From Hathewaya proteolytica DSM 3090 (lineage in GTDB: Bacteria; Bacillota; Clostridia; Clostridiales; Clostridiaceae): 64,000 nt of DNA. The notes under the pieces are model-generated. The model was not told the origin of the DNA and did not search any database. It worked only from the letters and a program-made list of their open reading frames with translations. The position numbers and the translations under genes were made by a program. Each line of letters starts with the position of its first letter. The stretch's first letter is position 1. Below, in pieces: positions 27,656 through 36,101 of this stretch. Location of the stretch: assembly GCF_900142225.1 (NCBI RefSeq), contig NZ_FRAD01000008.1:82740-146739 (forward strand), in the 5' to 3' direction.

Positions 27656-29320
27656 ATGTTAAGTATCAAAACAAGAGTTGCAATTTATTCAAGGGTAAGT
27701 ACCATTGAACAGGCTGAAGAAGGTTATAGTATAGATGAACAAGAAAGATTGTTAATAGAGTGGTGTAGGAAGATGGACTATGAAGTCTATAAGTGTTATG
27801 CAGATAGGGGAATTAGTGGTAAAGATATTAAGAGTAGACCAGCATTAAAAGAGTTGTTAAGTGATGCAGAGGAAAAGAAATTTGATATGGTTTTATCATG
27901 GAAGATTAATCGTGTCAGTAGAAAACTTGAAGATGTATTAAAAATAGTTAATCTTCTTGAGAATAACAATATTTCTTTCAAATCTTATTCAGAACCATTT
28001 GAGACAGATACACCAGCAGGTAAAATGCAATTTCAAATGATGGCGTTAATAGGAGAATTCGAGAGAGGAACAATAGCTCAGAATGTAAAAATGGGCATGT
28101 GTGCAAAGGCTAGAACAGGAGAATGGTGTGGGGGGAAAGTATTGGGTTATGACTTAGTTCCACTTGAAAAGCAAAAAGGAGATAAGAGAACAAAAACAAT
28201 ACTTACTATAAATGAAAGAGAAGCAGAATCAGTTAGATTGATATTCAATGAATACGCTGATGGAAAAGGATACAAGGCTATTACTAATCAATTGAATAAG
28301 CTAGGTTATAAGACTAAGAAGAGGAATAGTTTTTCAGTGGGTTCAATAAGAGATATTCTAACTAATCCAGTCTATATAGGAAAAATAAGATACAATGTAA
28401 GGCAGAATTGGAGTGAAAAGAGAAGGAGGAACATCAATGCTAATCCAATAATAACTGATGGAATACATGAACCTATAATAGATGAAAAGTTATGGGATAA
28501 AGTACAAGCAATAATGGAAAGTAAGAAAGGTAAGCCTTCAAGAATATATGATGGTGAATATCCACTAACAGGAATATTAAGATGTCCTAAGTGTGGAGCG
28601 GGAATGGTAATATCAAGAACTACTAATAAGTTAGCTGATGGTACTAAGAAGAGAATAGCATATTACTGTTGTGGAAATTGGAAGAATAAAGGTACAAGTG
28701 TATGTAATTCTAATACAATAAGAGTAGATAAAGCTAATGAATATGTATTTAGTAAGTTATCAGAGTTACTTTCTAATGAAAAGATGGTAAAAACAATAGT
28801 TAATAATGTTAATAAGGAAAGAATTAGAAAGGTAAATCCAGCAAAGAAGGACTTATCAAAAATAGATAATGAGCTAGAAAAATTAGATAAGAAAAGAGCT
28901 AAGTTATTTGAAGCTTATGAGGATGAGATAATAACTAAGGAAGAGTTTAAGTTAAGAAAAGAAGAACTAATGAAGAGAGTTAAGGTTTTAGAAGAAGAGA
29001 AAGCTCCACTACTAGTAACACTTTCAGATGATGTAAATGAGGAAGTACCATATGAACTTGTTAAAAGTATCTTAGAGAACTTTAGTAAAGTATTAACTGA
29101 AAGCTCAACAAGAGAGCAACAGAAGAAGTTATTACATATGATAATTTCTGAAATAACTATCAATGAACTAAGGGAGATTGATTCAATAAAGATTAAATTA
29201 GATGATAAATTAATAAATTATTTAAGCAAAGAAGAAGGAGTATCCATGAAGGGTACTCCTTCTTATTTTATGCTAAGAAATATTGGGATAAAGACATTGA
29301 ATTTAGATATTGCTATATAG
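27656..29320 (+). CDS. Large serine recombinase, Ccr-like integrase of the element
   Basis: The 554-residue protein has a resolvase domain with catalytic Ser12 (RVAIYSRVSTIEQAEEGYS), then the recombinase domain. A zinc ribbon near 310 follows (LRCPKCGAGM, YYCCGNW, SVCNSN), then a coiled coil (about 390-450) and a short C-terminal extension. This is the domain order of Ccr and phage large serine integrases. It presumably integrates and excises the island at rlmH. The ATG at 27656 is 8 bases after GGAGG. An upstream ATG lacks a site. Its last 40-70 codons are duplicated three times downstream, and they contain an 11-bp inverted repeat (29232-29264). Confidence 0.93.
   Translation: MLSIKTRVAIYSRVSTIEQAEEGYSIDEQERLLIEWCRKMDYEVYKCYADRGISGKDIKSRPALKELLSDAEEKKFDMVLSWKINRVSRKLEDVLKIVNLLENNNISFKSYSEPFETDTPAGKMQFQMMALIGEFERGTIAQNVKMGMCAKARTGEWCGGKVLGYDLVPLEKQKGDKRTKTILTINEREAESVRLIFNEYADGKGYKAITNQLNKLGYKTKKRNSFSVGSIRDILTNPVYIGKIRYNVRQNWSEKRRRNINANPIITDGIHEPIIDEKLWDKVQAIMESKKGKPSRIYDGEYPLTGILRCPKCGAGMVISRTTNKLADGTKKRIAYYCCGNWKNKGTSVCNSNTIRVDKANEYVFSKLSELLSNEKMVKTIVNNVNKERIRKVNPAKKDLSKIDNELEKLDKKRAKLFEAYEDEIITKEEFKLRKEELMKRVKVLEEEKAPLLVTLSDDVNEEVPYELVKSILENFSKVLTESSTREQQKKLLHMIISEITINELREIDSIKIKLDDKLINYLSKEEGVSMKGTPSYFMLRNIGIKTLNLDIAI
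29232..29264 (+). repeat. Inverted repeat inside the recombinase 3' end
   Basis: AAGAAGGAGTA pairs perfectly with TACTCCTTCTT around an 11-base loop within the coding sequence, 56 bases before the stop. The same structure is kept, with wobble-type changes, in the downstream copies at 30058 and 30886. It may act as a terminator or processing hairpin. Confidence 0.65.
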
Positions 29321-29492
29321 ATATCACCAGAATGTAATATTGAGATTGTTATTAGATGAAATTATAATATATAGTATATAGAGTTAATTTATATATAAGA
29401 GTATATCATAGTATGAAAATTGAATATTATAGTAGAATTAGTTGTATATAAATTTAATGATATAAATATATAATTTTACAGGGAGAGCCTCA

Positions 29493-30005
29493 ATGAGAAA
29501 AGAAAACATGAATTTAGGAAGAACTACATATGTTAACAATGGTATAGATATGGCAAATATTTTCTTTAATATTTCTCAAGAAGATGAGAAGACATCCAAA
29601 ATTTTATATGAAAAAGGATATTATAATCAATCTGTTTATTTTTGTATACAATCTATGGAAAAGTATGTGAAGTTTTTTATTTGTAAAAAAGTTGATATAT
29701 CAAATAAATATTTTGCAAATAAAATAAGAGAAACAGGACATTCAATAGATAGTTCAATAGATTTTCTTATAGAAATTATAGCTGGTAATGATAATTTACT
29801 AAGAGAGCAAATCAGTAATCAAATTAAAAATCAAATATTGCATGGAGTAAAGCTTTCAAGATTGTATAATGCAGTTAGATATCCTTTTTACAGTGAATAT
29901 AATAAAAGCTATAAAATTTTAAAAATGTCACTAATAGATTGTAAAGAGATGTATATGATGTTTGAAGCACTTAAAAAAATGTTACAAGATTTAGGGAGAA
30001 TTTAA
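29493..30005 (+). CDS. HEPN-domain protein
   Basis: This 170-residue all-helical protein has the HEPN look: EKGYYNQSVYFCIQSMEKYV, then GHSIDSSIDFL, and the terminal LYNAVRYPFYSEYN typical of MNT-HEPN partners. HEPN proteins are often RNases or toxins in defence systems. A separate nucleotidyltransferase antitoxin is not seen beside it. It is flanked on both sides by copies of the recombinase 3' end. Confidence 0.7.
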   Translation: MRKENMNLGRTTYVNNGIDMANIFFNISQEDEKTSKILYEKGYYNQSVYFCIQSMEKYVKFFICKKVDISNKYFANKIRETGHSIDSSIDFLIEIIAGNDNLLREQISNQIKNQILHGVKLSRLYNAVRYPFYSEYNKSYKILKMSLIDCKEMYMMFEALKKMLQDLGRI

Positions 30006-30057
30006 ATATATATTTTTTATGTTAAAAATATTAGTATAAAGAATTTTAATTTAAATA

Positions 30058-30172
30058 AAACTTAATAAATTATTTAAGCAATGAAGAAGGAGTATCTATG
30101 AAGGGTATTCCTTCTTCATTTATGTTAAGAAATATTGGAATAAATACATTGAATTTAGATATTGCTATATAA
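30058..30172 (+). pseudogene. Recombinase 3'-end copy B (36 codons)
   Basis: The fragment encodes LINYLSNEEGVSMKGIPSSF and continues to NTLNLDIAI plus stop, differing from the live recombinase C-terminus at only four of 36 residues. No start codon or ribosome site is present. The hairpin is retained and extended. Confidence 0.85.
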
Positions 30173-30262
30173 CAATAAAAAATAAAATGAAAAAATATTG
30201 AGGATAGTATATAAGAAGGTATATTATTTTAGTATAAAGAATTTATTGGAGGTAATAAGCCT

Positions 30263-30790
30263 ATGACATTAGAAATTAATTTTAAAAAATATATAGAGGA
30301 GATTGAATTAATAGATGCTCAAAATCGTGTTGAGTGTGATTTATATTCAATAATTGCATATATTATTAGGGCCAGTAAACAAGGTGTGAATATTTCTTTA
30401 AGAGATGTTTCTACAAGGCGAGGAACTGAATTTTCTAAAAGGTTTATAGGTGATTCGAGATTTCCAGACTTTGTAATAAGAGCAAGAGAGATGAGTAATG
30501 ACGCGAAAGTTCTTGGAGCAATGGAGGTAAAATATGTAACTGAAGATTTAGATTTGGAAAAACATTTAGAGCAGTTAAGTGGGAATATTAACTCATATAA
30601 GCAAGTAATTTATACAAATGGACTTGTATGGAGATTTTATAAGTTAGATAAATATAAAAAAGATGAACAACCTGTATGGGAATTTAGACTTGCAGAGGAG
30701 AGGAAAGGCAGAATTGAATGGGGAGGTGGTGATGAATGGAATAAATTATTAAAAAAATTAGATGATATAGATTGGATAGGACAAAAGTAA
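30263..30790 (+). CDS. PD-(D/E)XK nuclease-like protein (HsdR N-terminal-like)
   Basis: This 175-residue protein has RVECDLYSIIAYIIR with an early acidic residue, then FPDFVIRA and GAMEVKYV, a good PD-x-ExK arrangement. YTNGLVWRFYKL follows, a stretch common in type I restriction R-subunit N-termini and related Mrr-like nucleases. There is no helicase part. It may be a stand-alone nuclease or defence effector. The start follows GGAGGTAATAAG. Confidence 0.7.
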   Translation: MTLEINFKKYIEEIELIDAQNRVECDLYSIIAYIIRASKQGVNISLRDVSTRRGTEFSKRFIGDSRFPDFVIRAREMSNDAKVLGAMEVKYVTEDLDLEKHLEQLSGNINSYKQVIYTNGLVWRFYKLDKYKKDEQPVWEFRLAEERKGRIEWGGGDEWNKLLKKLDDIDWIGQK

Positions 30791-30885
30791 TTTATAAATA
30801 TTAAATTTAAGTTTAAATAATAGATAAATATTATAAGAATTCATAAAGAGCATAAGAAAGAATTCTAGGGAAGTATTGGAATAAA

Positions 30886-31092
30886 GTGCAACAAAAGAAA
30901 TTGGTTCATATGATATTATCAGAAATAAGAATAAATGAAGTAAGAGAAATAGATTTAATAAAACTAAAAATAAATGATAGTCTAGTAGATTATCTAAGTA
31001 AGGAAGAAGGAGTATCTATAAAGGGTACTCTTTCTTCTTTTATGTTGAGAAATCTTGATATAAATACATTAAACTTAGATATTGCTATATAA
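30886..31092 (+). pseudogene. Recombinase 3'-end copy C (68 codons)
   Basis: An open 68-codon fragment beginning with QQKKLVHMILSEIRINEVRE matches the last 68 codons of the recombinase. It lacks a ribosome site and is more diverged than copy B. It still ends NTLNLDIAI. Confidence 0.85.
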
Positions 31093-31179
31093 ATTTTATG
31101 TAATATGTTGGGAAGCTAGATATAAATGTCAATACTATACATATAAGATTTAGCAGTATCTATAGGAGGTATTTATAAT

Positions 31180-32337
31180 ATGTTAATAGTATTGGAAAGA
31201 GAAAAATTATATGAAGAAATTTGGAATATCAAGATGAAGGATTTAGCCAAATCTTATGGTATTTCAGAAGTAAGTTTAAGAAAATATTGTAGGCAGTTAA
31301 ATGTCCCATTTCCTCAAAGTGGTTATTGGACAAAAGTTAGAAATGGAAGTAATCCTAAAAGAATAGCATTACCTAATTTTAATGGCGATAATAAGATAGT
31401 TATACAAAGATACGAATACAACAAAAAAACTACTTATAATAAAGATGACAGATTAAAACATATGGAAGAAGATGAAAAAAATAAAGTATTAGAATTTCGT
31501 AATAATATAAAAGTTACTGAAAAATTATATAAACCACATCCATTGCTTAAGGAAATCAAGTTCTATAGTGATAATAGAGATATGCTAAGAGATGGTAGAG
31601 CTAAGAATATAGATTTAAAAGTATCAAATGAATTAAGAAGCAGAGCTATTAGGCTAATGAATACAATTTTGAAAAATCTAGAAGCGTTAGGATTTCAGAT
31701 AAAAAGTAAAGATAAAGATACTAGGGTATGTATAGGAAAAGAAGAAGTTAAAATTGGTTTAAAGGAAAAGCTTGTTAGGGTTGAACATATAAAAACTGAT
31801 AAAGATTCTTATTGGAGCCCAGCATATGACTATAAGTACTCTGGAGAATTAACATTATTTATTGATGATTATGAAGCTCCAAGGAAAAATTGGAGAGATT
31901 TAAGCAATAGAAAGTTAGAAGAAATGATAGGTGATTTTATAATTACGGTTATTGATACTGCTGAAATTATTAGAGTTAAGAAGGAAAAGAGAGCAAGAGA
32001 AGATGAAATAAGAAAGCAACAAGAGATTGAAAAAAGAAAACTAAAGAAGAGACAAGAGTATGATATGAAAAAAATAGATGAATTAAAAGTATGTGCTGAA
32101 AATTATATGGTATCAATTAAAATGGAAGAATATATAAGTGAATTAGAAAAAGAGATAACCAATATTATAGACAATGAAAAAAGAGATAAGATTTGTAGCT
32201 ATATAAAATGGGCAAGAGAGAAAATAGATTGGCTAAATCCAATTAATCAGAAATATGATGAGTTGCTTGGTAAAAAATATAATGATGATTTGTATGATGT
32301 TAAATTTCAAGATGGTGGTGATGAGTGTTGGTGGTAA
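31180..32337 (+). CDS. HTH protein of unknown function (385 aa)
   Basis: The N-terminus EREKLYEEIWNIKMKDLAKS, then YGISEVSLRKYCRQLNVPFP and SGYWTKV, is a recurrent opening in a widespread but uncharacterised family found in islands. It acts as an HTH. A basic helical middle and a long coiled coil (about 265-305) follow. It is paired with the next gene (41 bases apart) in one cassette. AGGAGG precedes the start. Confidence 0.6.
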   Translation: MLIVLEREKLYEEIWNIKMKDLAKSYGISEVSLRKYCRQLNVPFPQSGYWTKVRNGSNPKRIALPNFNGDNKIVIQRYEYNKKTTYNKDDRLKHMEEDEKNKVLEFRNNIKVTEKLYKPHPLLKEIKFYSDNRDMLRDGRAKNIDLKVSNELRSRAIRLMNTILKNLEALGFQIKSKDKDTRVCIGKEEVKIGLKEKLVRVEHIKTDKDSYWSPAYDYKYSGELTLFIDDYEAPRKNWRDLSNRKLEEMIGDFIITVIDTAEIIRVKKEKRAREDEIRKQQEIEKRKLKKRQEYDMKKIDELKVCAENYMVSIKMEEYISELEKEITNIIDNEKRDKICSYIKWAREKIDWLNPINQKYDELLGKKYNDDLYDVKFQDGGDECWW

Positions 32338-32378
32338 TGTATTTTTAATATTTATTAATGCCTTAGGAGGTTAAATTC

Positions 32379-33065
32379 ATGGAATTAAGTATAGAAAATA
32401 TTCATATTTTTGATGAAAGAGTATCACAAAAGTTTAGGGGTTTTATAGAGTTACGTAAAGATGAGTTTAATATAGATAAAAGTTATAAGTTTAAAATTAT
32501 TTATAATGCAGAATCTGTATTAAATGATGAAGATTTTAATTTTGAGCATTCAATATATAAAAATGTAACTTTAAAGTTTAAAAATGATAATAAAAAAAGT
32601 ACTGCTTTAAGTATGCAATTAGAAAAGTGTAGAGATATATTAAAAGAGTATAATATTGAATGCTACAGACTATCAATAGAAGGAGATTGCATAGATGAAA
32701 ATAATGTAACGTTCATTTTAGAAGAAGATAATAGTGAACCTTCATATTTTGGACGTGGAAAGAAGAAGAAGAGAAGTACAGTAGTAATGATAATGCCTAA
32801 TAAGGAGTTTACAACAGAAACAATATCTAAATTTTATAATGAAAGAATGAGTGAAATATTTAATAAATTTTATGAGTGTATTAATATGGATAGCGAAATC
32901 ATGTGTAAGATTTTAGAGGTTGAGTATAAAGATGATATAAATTATATCTATAGAGAGTTTTGTGAACAATATCATGATTGGTGGTTCGCTAATGAAAATA
33001 AGAGCAATGAATTAAGAGATAGATTATTAAATAAAACTAAGTTAGTATTAGGAATAGAGGATTAA
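32379..33065 (+). CDS. Hypothetical protein (228 aa)
   Basis: Strand-rich N-terminal half, a basic loop (SYFGRGKKKKRSTVV) and a helical, Trp- and Tyr-rich C-terminus (FCEQYHDWWFANENK). No family is recognised. It is co-transcribed with the HTH gene in the same cassette between recombinase scars C and D. Confidence 0.6.
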   Translation: MELSIENIHIFDERVSQKFRGFIELRKDEFNIDKSYKFKIIYNAESVLNDEDFNFEHSIYKNVTLKFKNDNKKSTALSMQLEKCRDILKEYNIECYRLSIEGDCIDENNVTFILEEDNSEPSYFGRGKKKKRSTVVMIMPNKEFTTETISKFYNERMSEIFNKFYECINMDSEIMCKILEVEYKDDINYIYREFCEQYHDWWFANENKSNELRDRLLNKTKLVLGIED

Positions 33066-33078
33066 TAAAGAGAAAGTC

Positions 33079-33267
33079 CACGATTATTAATGATACTAAG
33101 ATTACAGTAAATGAGCTAAGAGAAGTGGAAGAATAAGACTAAAAATAAATTATAGGTTAGTAAAATATTTAAAGTAAAGGAGGAGGAGTATCTATTAAGG
33201 GTACCCTTCTTCTTTTATGTTAAGAAAAATTTGAACAAATACGTTGAATTTAGATATTGATATATAA
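33079..33267 (+). pseudogene. Recombinase 3'-end copy D (decayed)
   Basis: Short stretches still match the recombinase end (ATGAGCTAAGAGAAGT, GGAGTATCTATTAAGGGTAC, TTGAATTTAGATATTGATAT). The frame is broken by stops and indels. It is the most degenerate and most distant of the copies. Confidence 0.8.
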
Positions 33268-33382
33268 ATATATTAGATTTAATTGGTAATAATGATTAAT
33301 TATAAAATAATAAATGGAAAGTTACTTGACAAAACCAATAAAAATAGTAAAATTAGATTATGGAATTTATGGAGGTGAGAAA

Positions 33383-34114
33383 ATGTCTAATGATTTAATC
33401 ATTGATATGAAGGAAGAAGATAAAAAAGTAATAGTTCAAGCATTACAAAATGGATTGGAAAGATTTAATGAGCATATGGGCAATACTAGAACTGTAACTA
33501 ATATGGGATATACGGGTACTAAGTGGGACATGATAAATACAGAGTGCCGAGACGCATTGCCAGAAAAGAAATATGATGTAGTGGTTTGTAAAAGGGGTGT
33601 TTGGCAATTAATATTAATGTATGATAAAGATACTAAGACATTATATACTTTAATGAAAGAAAAAAGATATGAAGAGGTATGTAAAACAGTAAAAAGCAAT
33701 AAAGTACATTATTTAGAAGCGATAGCAACTGTAAATAAAGGATTGGTAGAAGAAAGGCAAGAACAAATAGCTTTCTTCGAAGGATTTAATGAATTGAAAG
33801 TTGAGAAGATGCAAAATACAGTAGAACAGCTATTAAATAAGATTGATGGTGAAGTCAAAAAGCATGTATTAATTACATTTACAGATAAAAGCTTAGAATT
33901 ATGTTCAATTTCAGCTTTAATTGTCACACCTTCGTTACAAATATTATGTAAGGAAGATTGGACAGAATACATTGAACCTAAATATAGTCTTGATGTAAGT
34001 ACTATAGATATATATAGTGAAGATGAAGAAATTGAGCTAGGACTTAAAGTTACAAAAGAAAATATTGATAATATGAGAATAAAGAGAAATAGAGAAAAGA
34101 GAAATAGAAATTAG
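33383..34114 (+). CDS. Hypothetical protein, possible DUF5986-type partner of XRE/ImmA (243 aa)
   Basis: A central YDVVVCKRGVWQLILMYD and an acidic C-terminus are visible. I believe it belongs to a family (DUF5986) commonly encoded next to XRE-ImmA proteins, but this is from memory. The ATG at 33383 was chosen because GGAGGTGAG is directly ahead. It lies 32 bases before the XRE/ImmA gene, so they form one unit. Confidence 0.5.
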   Translation: MSNDLIIDMKEEDKKVIVQALQNGLERFNEHMGNTRTVTNMGYTGTKWDMINTECRDALPEKKYDVVVCKRGVWQLILMYDKDTKTLYTLMKEKRYEEVCKTVKSNKVHYLEAIATVNKGLVEERQEQIAFFEGFNELKVEKMQNTVEQLLNKIDGEVKKHVLITFTDKSLELCSISALIVTPSLQILCKEDWTEYIEPKYSLDVSTIDIYSEDEEIELGLKVTKENIDNMRIKRNREKRNRN

Positions 34115-34146
34115 TAACCAGATAGTTTCTCTTTGGAGGAATAGCT

Positions 34147-35292
34147 ATGATTAAAAATATGGAGTTTAATGGTGAAAGATTAAAAAATGCCAGATTATAT
34201 AGAGGAAAAACAATAACAGACCTAGCTGATGAAACAGGGATTTCAAAGCAGGCTATATCGCAATTTGAAAATGGAAAGGCAACACCAAGCATAGAAACTT
34301 TATTAAAGATAATGAATGTTTTAAAATTCCCAAGAGAATATTTCAGACAAGTTGATGAAGATATAACAGTAAATACTTTCTTTAGAGCATTATTAACAAC
34401 TAGTAAGAAAGAACAATTAGTTCAAGTAACAAGAACAAAAACACTTGCTAAAATTTATGAATTTTTAGAGGAGTATATAGATTTTCCAGAGTTTAAGATT
34501 CCACAAATAGATATAGAAAATATTGATATTGAGGAAATTACATTAGAGCTAAGAGACTATTGGGGATTAGGTGTTAATCCTATAGGAAATATAATTAATG
34601 TTATGGAGAAAAATGGGATAGTAGTTAGCTCATTAAAAACAAATGAAAGTAAAATTGATGCATTTACACAAATTCATAAAGTACACAATGTAGAGAGACC
34701 ATTCGTTGTTGTTGGAGATGATAAGGAATCAGCTGTTAGAAGGCAGTTTAGCATGACTCATGAATTAGGTCATATAATACTTCATAACAATAGTATTGAG
34801 GTAGATGAGTTAAGTAGGGAAGAGTATAAAATGATGGAAGAAGAAGCAAATAATTTTGCTGCTGCATTTTTACTTCCTAAAGAAAGTTTTTTAACTGATG
34901 TTATGCAATATCCTAATAAGCTAGAATTTTATGTAGAACTAAAAAGGAAATGGAAGGTATCTATTTCAGCAATGATAATAAGAGCATTTAAATTAAATGC
35001 TATTACACATAATCAATACCAATATTTAATGAAACAATTATCAAAAAAGGGATGGAGAGTTAAGGAACCTTTAGATGATCTAATTGTTACACCAAAACCA
35101 GTATTATTAAAGAAGTCTATAGATATGTTAATAACAAATGATGTTATGAATGAAACAGAAATAGTTAATGAACTAGCTAATTATGGAATGGCTTTAGATA
35201 CTGATGAGATTGAAATGTTGTTATCTTTAGATAAAGGTAGATTAAGAAAAAAGGATAGTAATAATATAGTTATTAATTTAAAGAGAGAGTAA
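34147..35292 (+). CDS. XRE-family regulator fused to ImmA/IrrE-type metallopeptidase
   Basis: This 381-residue protein has an N-terminal HTH_3 (LADETGISKQAISQFENGKA). A zinc peptidase domain with HELGH near 204 follows, in the order FSMTHELGHIILH, then EANNFAAAFLLP, the Glu-bearing downstream motif. Relatives cleave repressors to induce mobile elements or act as antitoxin-like regulators. It is coupled to the 243-residue gene upstream. The start is preceded by GGAGG. Confidence 0.85.
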   Translation: MIKNMEFNGERLKNARLYRGKTITDLADETGISKQAISQFENGKATPSIETLLKIMNVLKFPREYFRQVDEDITVNTFFRALLTTSKKEQLVQVTRTKTLAKIYEFLEEYIDFPEFKIPQIDIENIDIEEITLELRDYWGLGVNPIGNIINVMEKNGIVVSSLKTNESKIDAFTQIHKVHNVERPFVVVGDDKESAVRRQFSMTHELGHIILHNNSIEVDELSREEYKMMEEEANNFAAAFLLPKESFLTDVMQYPNKLEFYVELKRKWKVSISAMIIRAFKLNAITHNQYQYLMKQLSKKGWRVKEPLDDLIVTPKPVLLKKSIDMLITNDVMNETEIVNELANYGMALDTDEIEMLLSLDKGRLRKKDSNNIVINLKRE

Positions 35293-35333
35293 TGATGAGT
35301 TGAATACTCTCTCTAATTTATATAGGAGAATAT

Positions 35334-35930
35334 ATGAGAGAAATAGTTAGAAATTATTTGTTTAATAAGTATGATGAATTGGAATATAAAAATAAGTTAA
35401 CTAGTTTAAAGTTTTATTATAAGTATAATGAGGTAAATATAAATTTATACTTTGATGCATATGATGTGGACAGCCTGTCATTTAGTGTTATTTTAAGTTA
35501 TGATGGAGAGTATTACTTTACAAGTTTAAACATAATGAATAATACAATAAAAACAGAATATTTAGTTGATATACCATCAAAGATATTAGGTAAAATATTA
35601 GTGGACAACAAGTTAGAGCAATTTTATTTTAAGATGGAAGAGTATATTTTAAATAATGAACCAATAAAAATAAACTATGAGAAGGATAAATTATTTGTTA
35701 ATACAATTAAATATAAGAAAAAAGGTACTAACCTTCCGTTTTGGCATCATATACGAAAGGTTAGAATGTCGGATATAACATTAAATGAATTAAGTGAATA
35801 TGGAGATATATCTAGGACAGCATTAATAGAAATACAAAATAGAAACTTAACATTAGTTAGAACTGGAGACCCGAAAAAGCGGAATAATCTAACAATGATA
35901 TTAAATCAAAGTGGTATAAAATTAAATTAA
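35334..35930 (+). CDS. Hypothetical protein (198 aa)
   Basis: A tyrosine- and strand-rich N-terminal two thirds (LTSLKFYYKYNEVNINLYFD) is followed by a C-terminal HTH-like helix pair (DITLNELSEYGDISRTALIE). No family is recognised. AGGAG lies 6 bases ahead of the ATG. The position after XRE/ImmA suggests co-transcription. Confidence 0.55.
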   Translation: MREIVRNYLFNKYDELEYKNKLTSLKFYYKYNEVNINLYFDAYDVDSLSFSVILSYDGEYYFTSLNIMNNTIKTEYLVDIPSKILGKILVDNKLEQFYFKMEEYILNNEPIKINYEKDKLFVNTIKYKKKGTNLPFWHHIRKVRMSDITLNELSEYGDISRTALIEIQNRNLTLVRTGDPKKRNNLTMILNQSGIKLN

Positions 35931-36101
35931 GTACTGTAATAAATGAAAATTTTTACTTGTCAAACAAAGAGAAGAGAGATAAGTAAGTTTATTTATTATA
36001 TGTATTAGTATAGTAAGTGAGGAAATATTAGAGTTAATAAGAGAATCTAAAAATACACAATTTGAGTTAAATTAGGAATATTCTATATGAGGAGATATAT
36101 T

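Noticed and set aside
29232..29264. Hairpin considered as an integron-type attC site
   Set aside because: The enzyme beside it is a serine recombinase, not an IntI-type tyrosine recombinase. No R/L box pairs are seen, and the copies encode a protein C-terminus.
30886..31092. 68-residue frame as an independent gene
   Set aside because: It equals the end of the recombinase and lacks a ribosome site. It is treated as a gene fragment.
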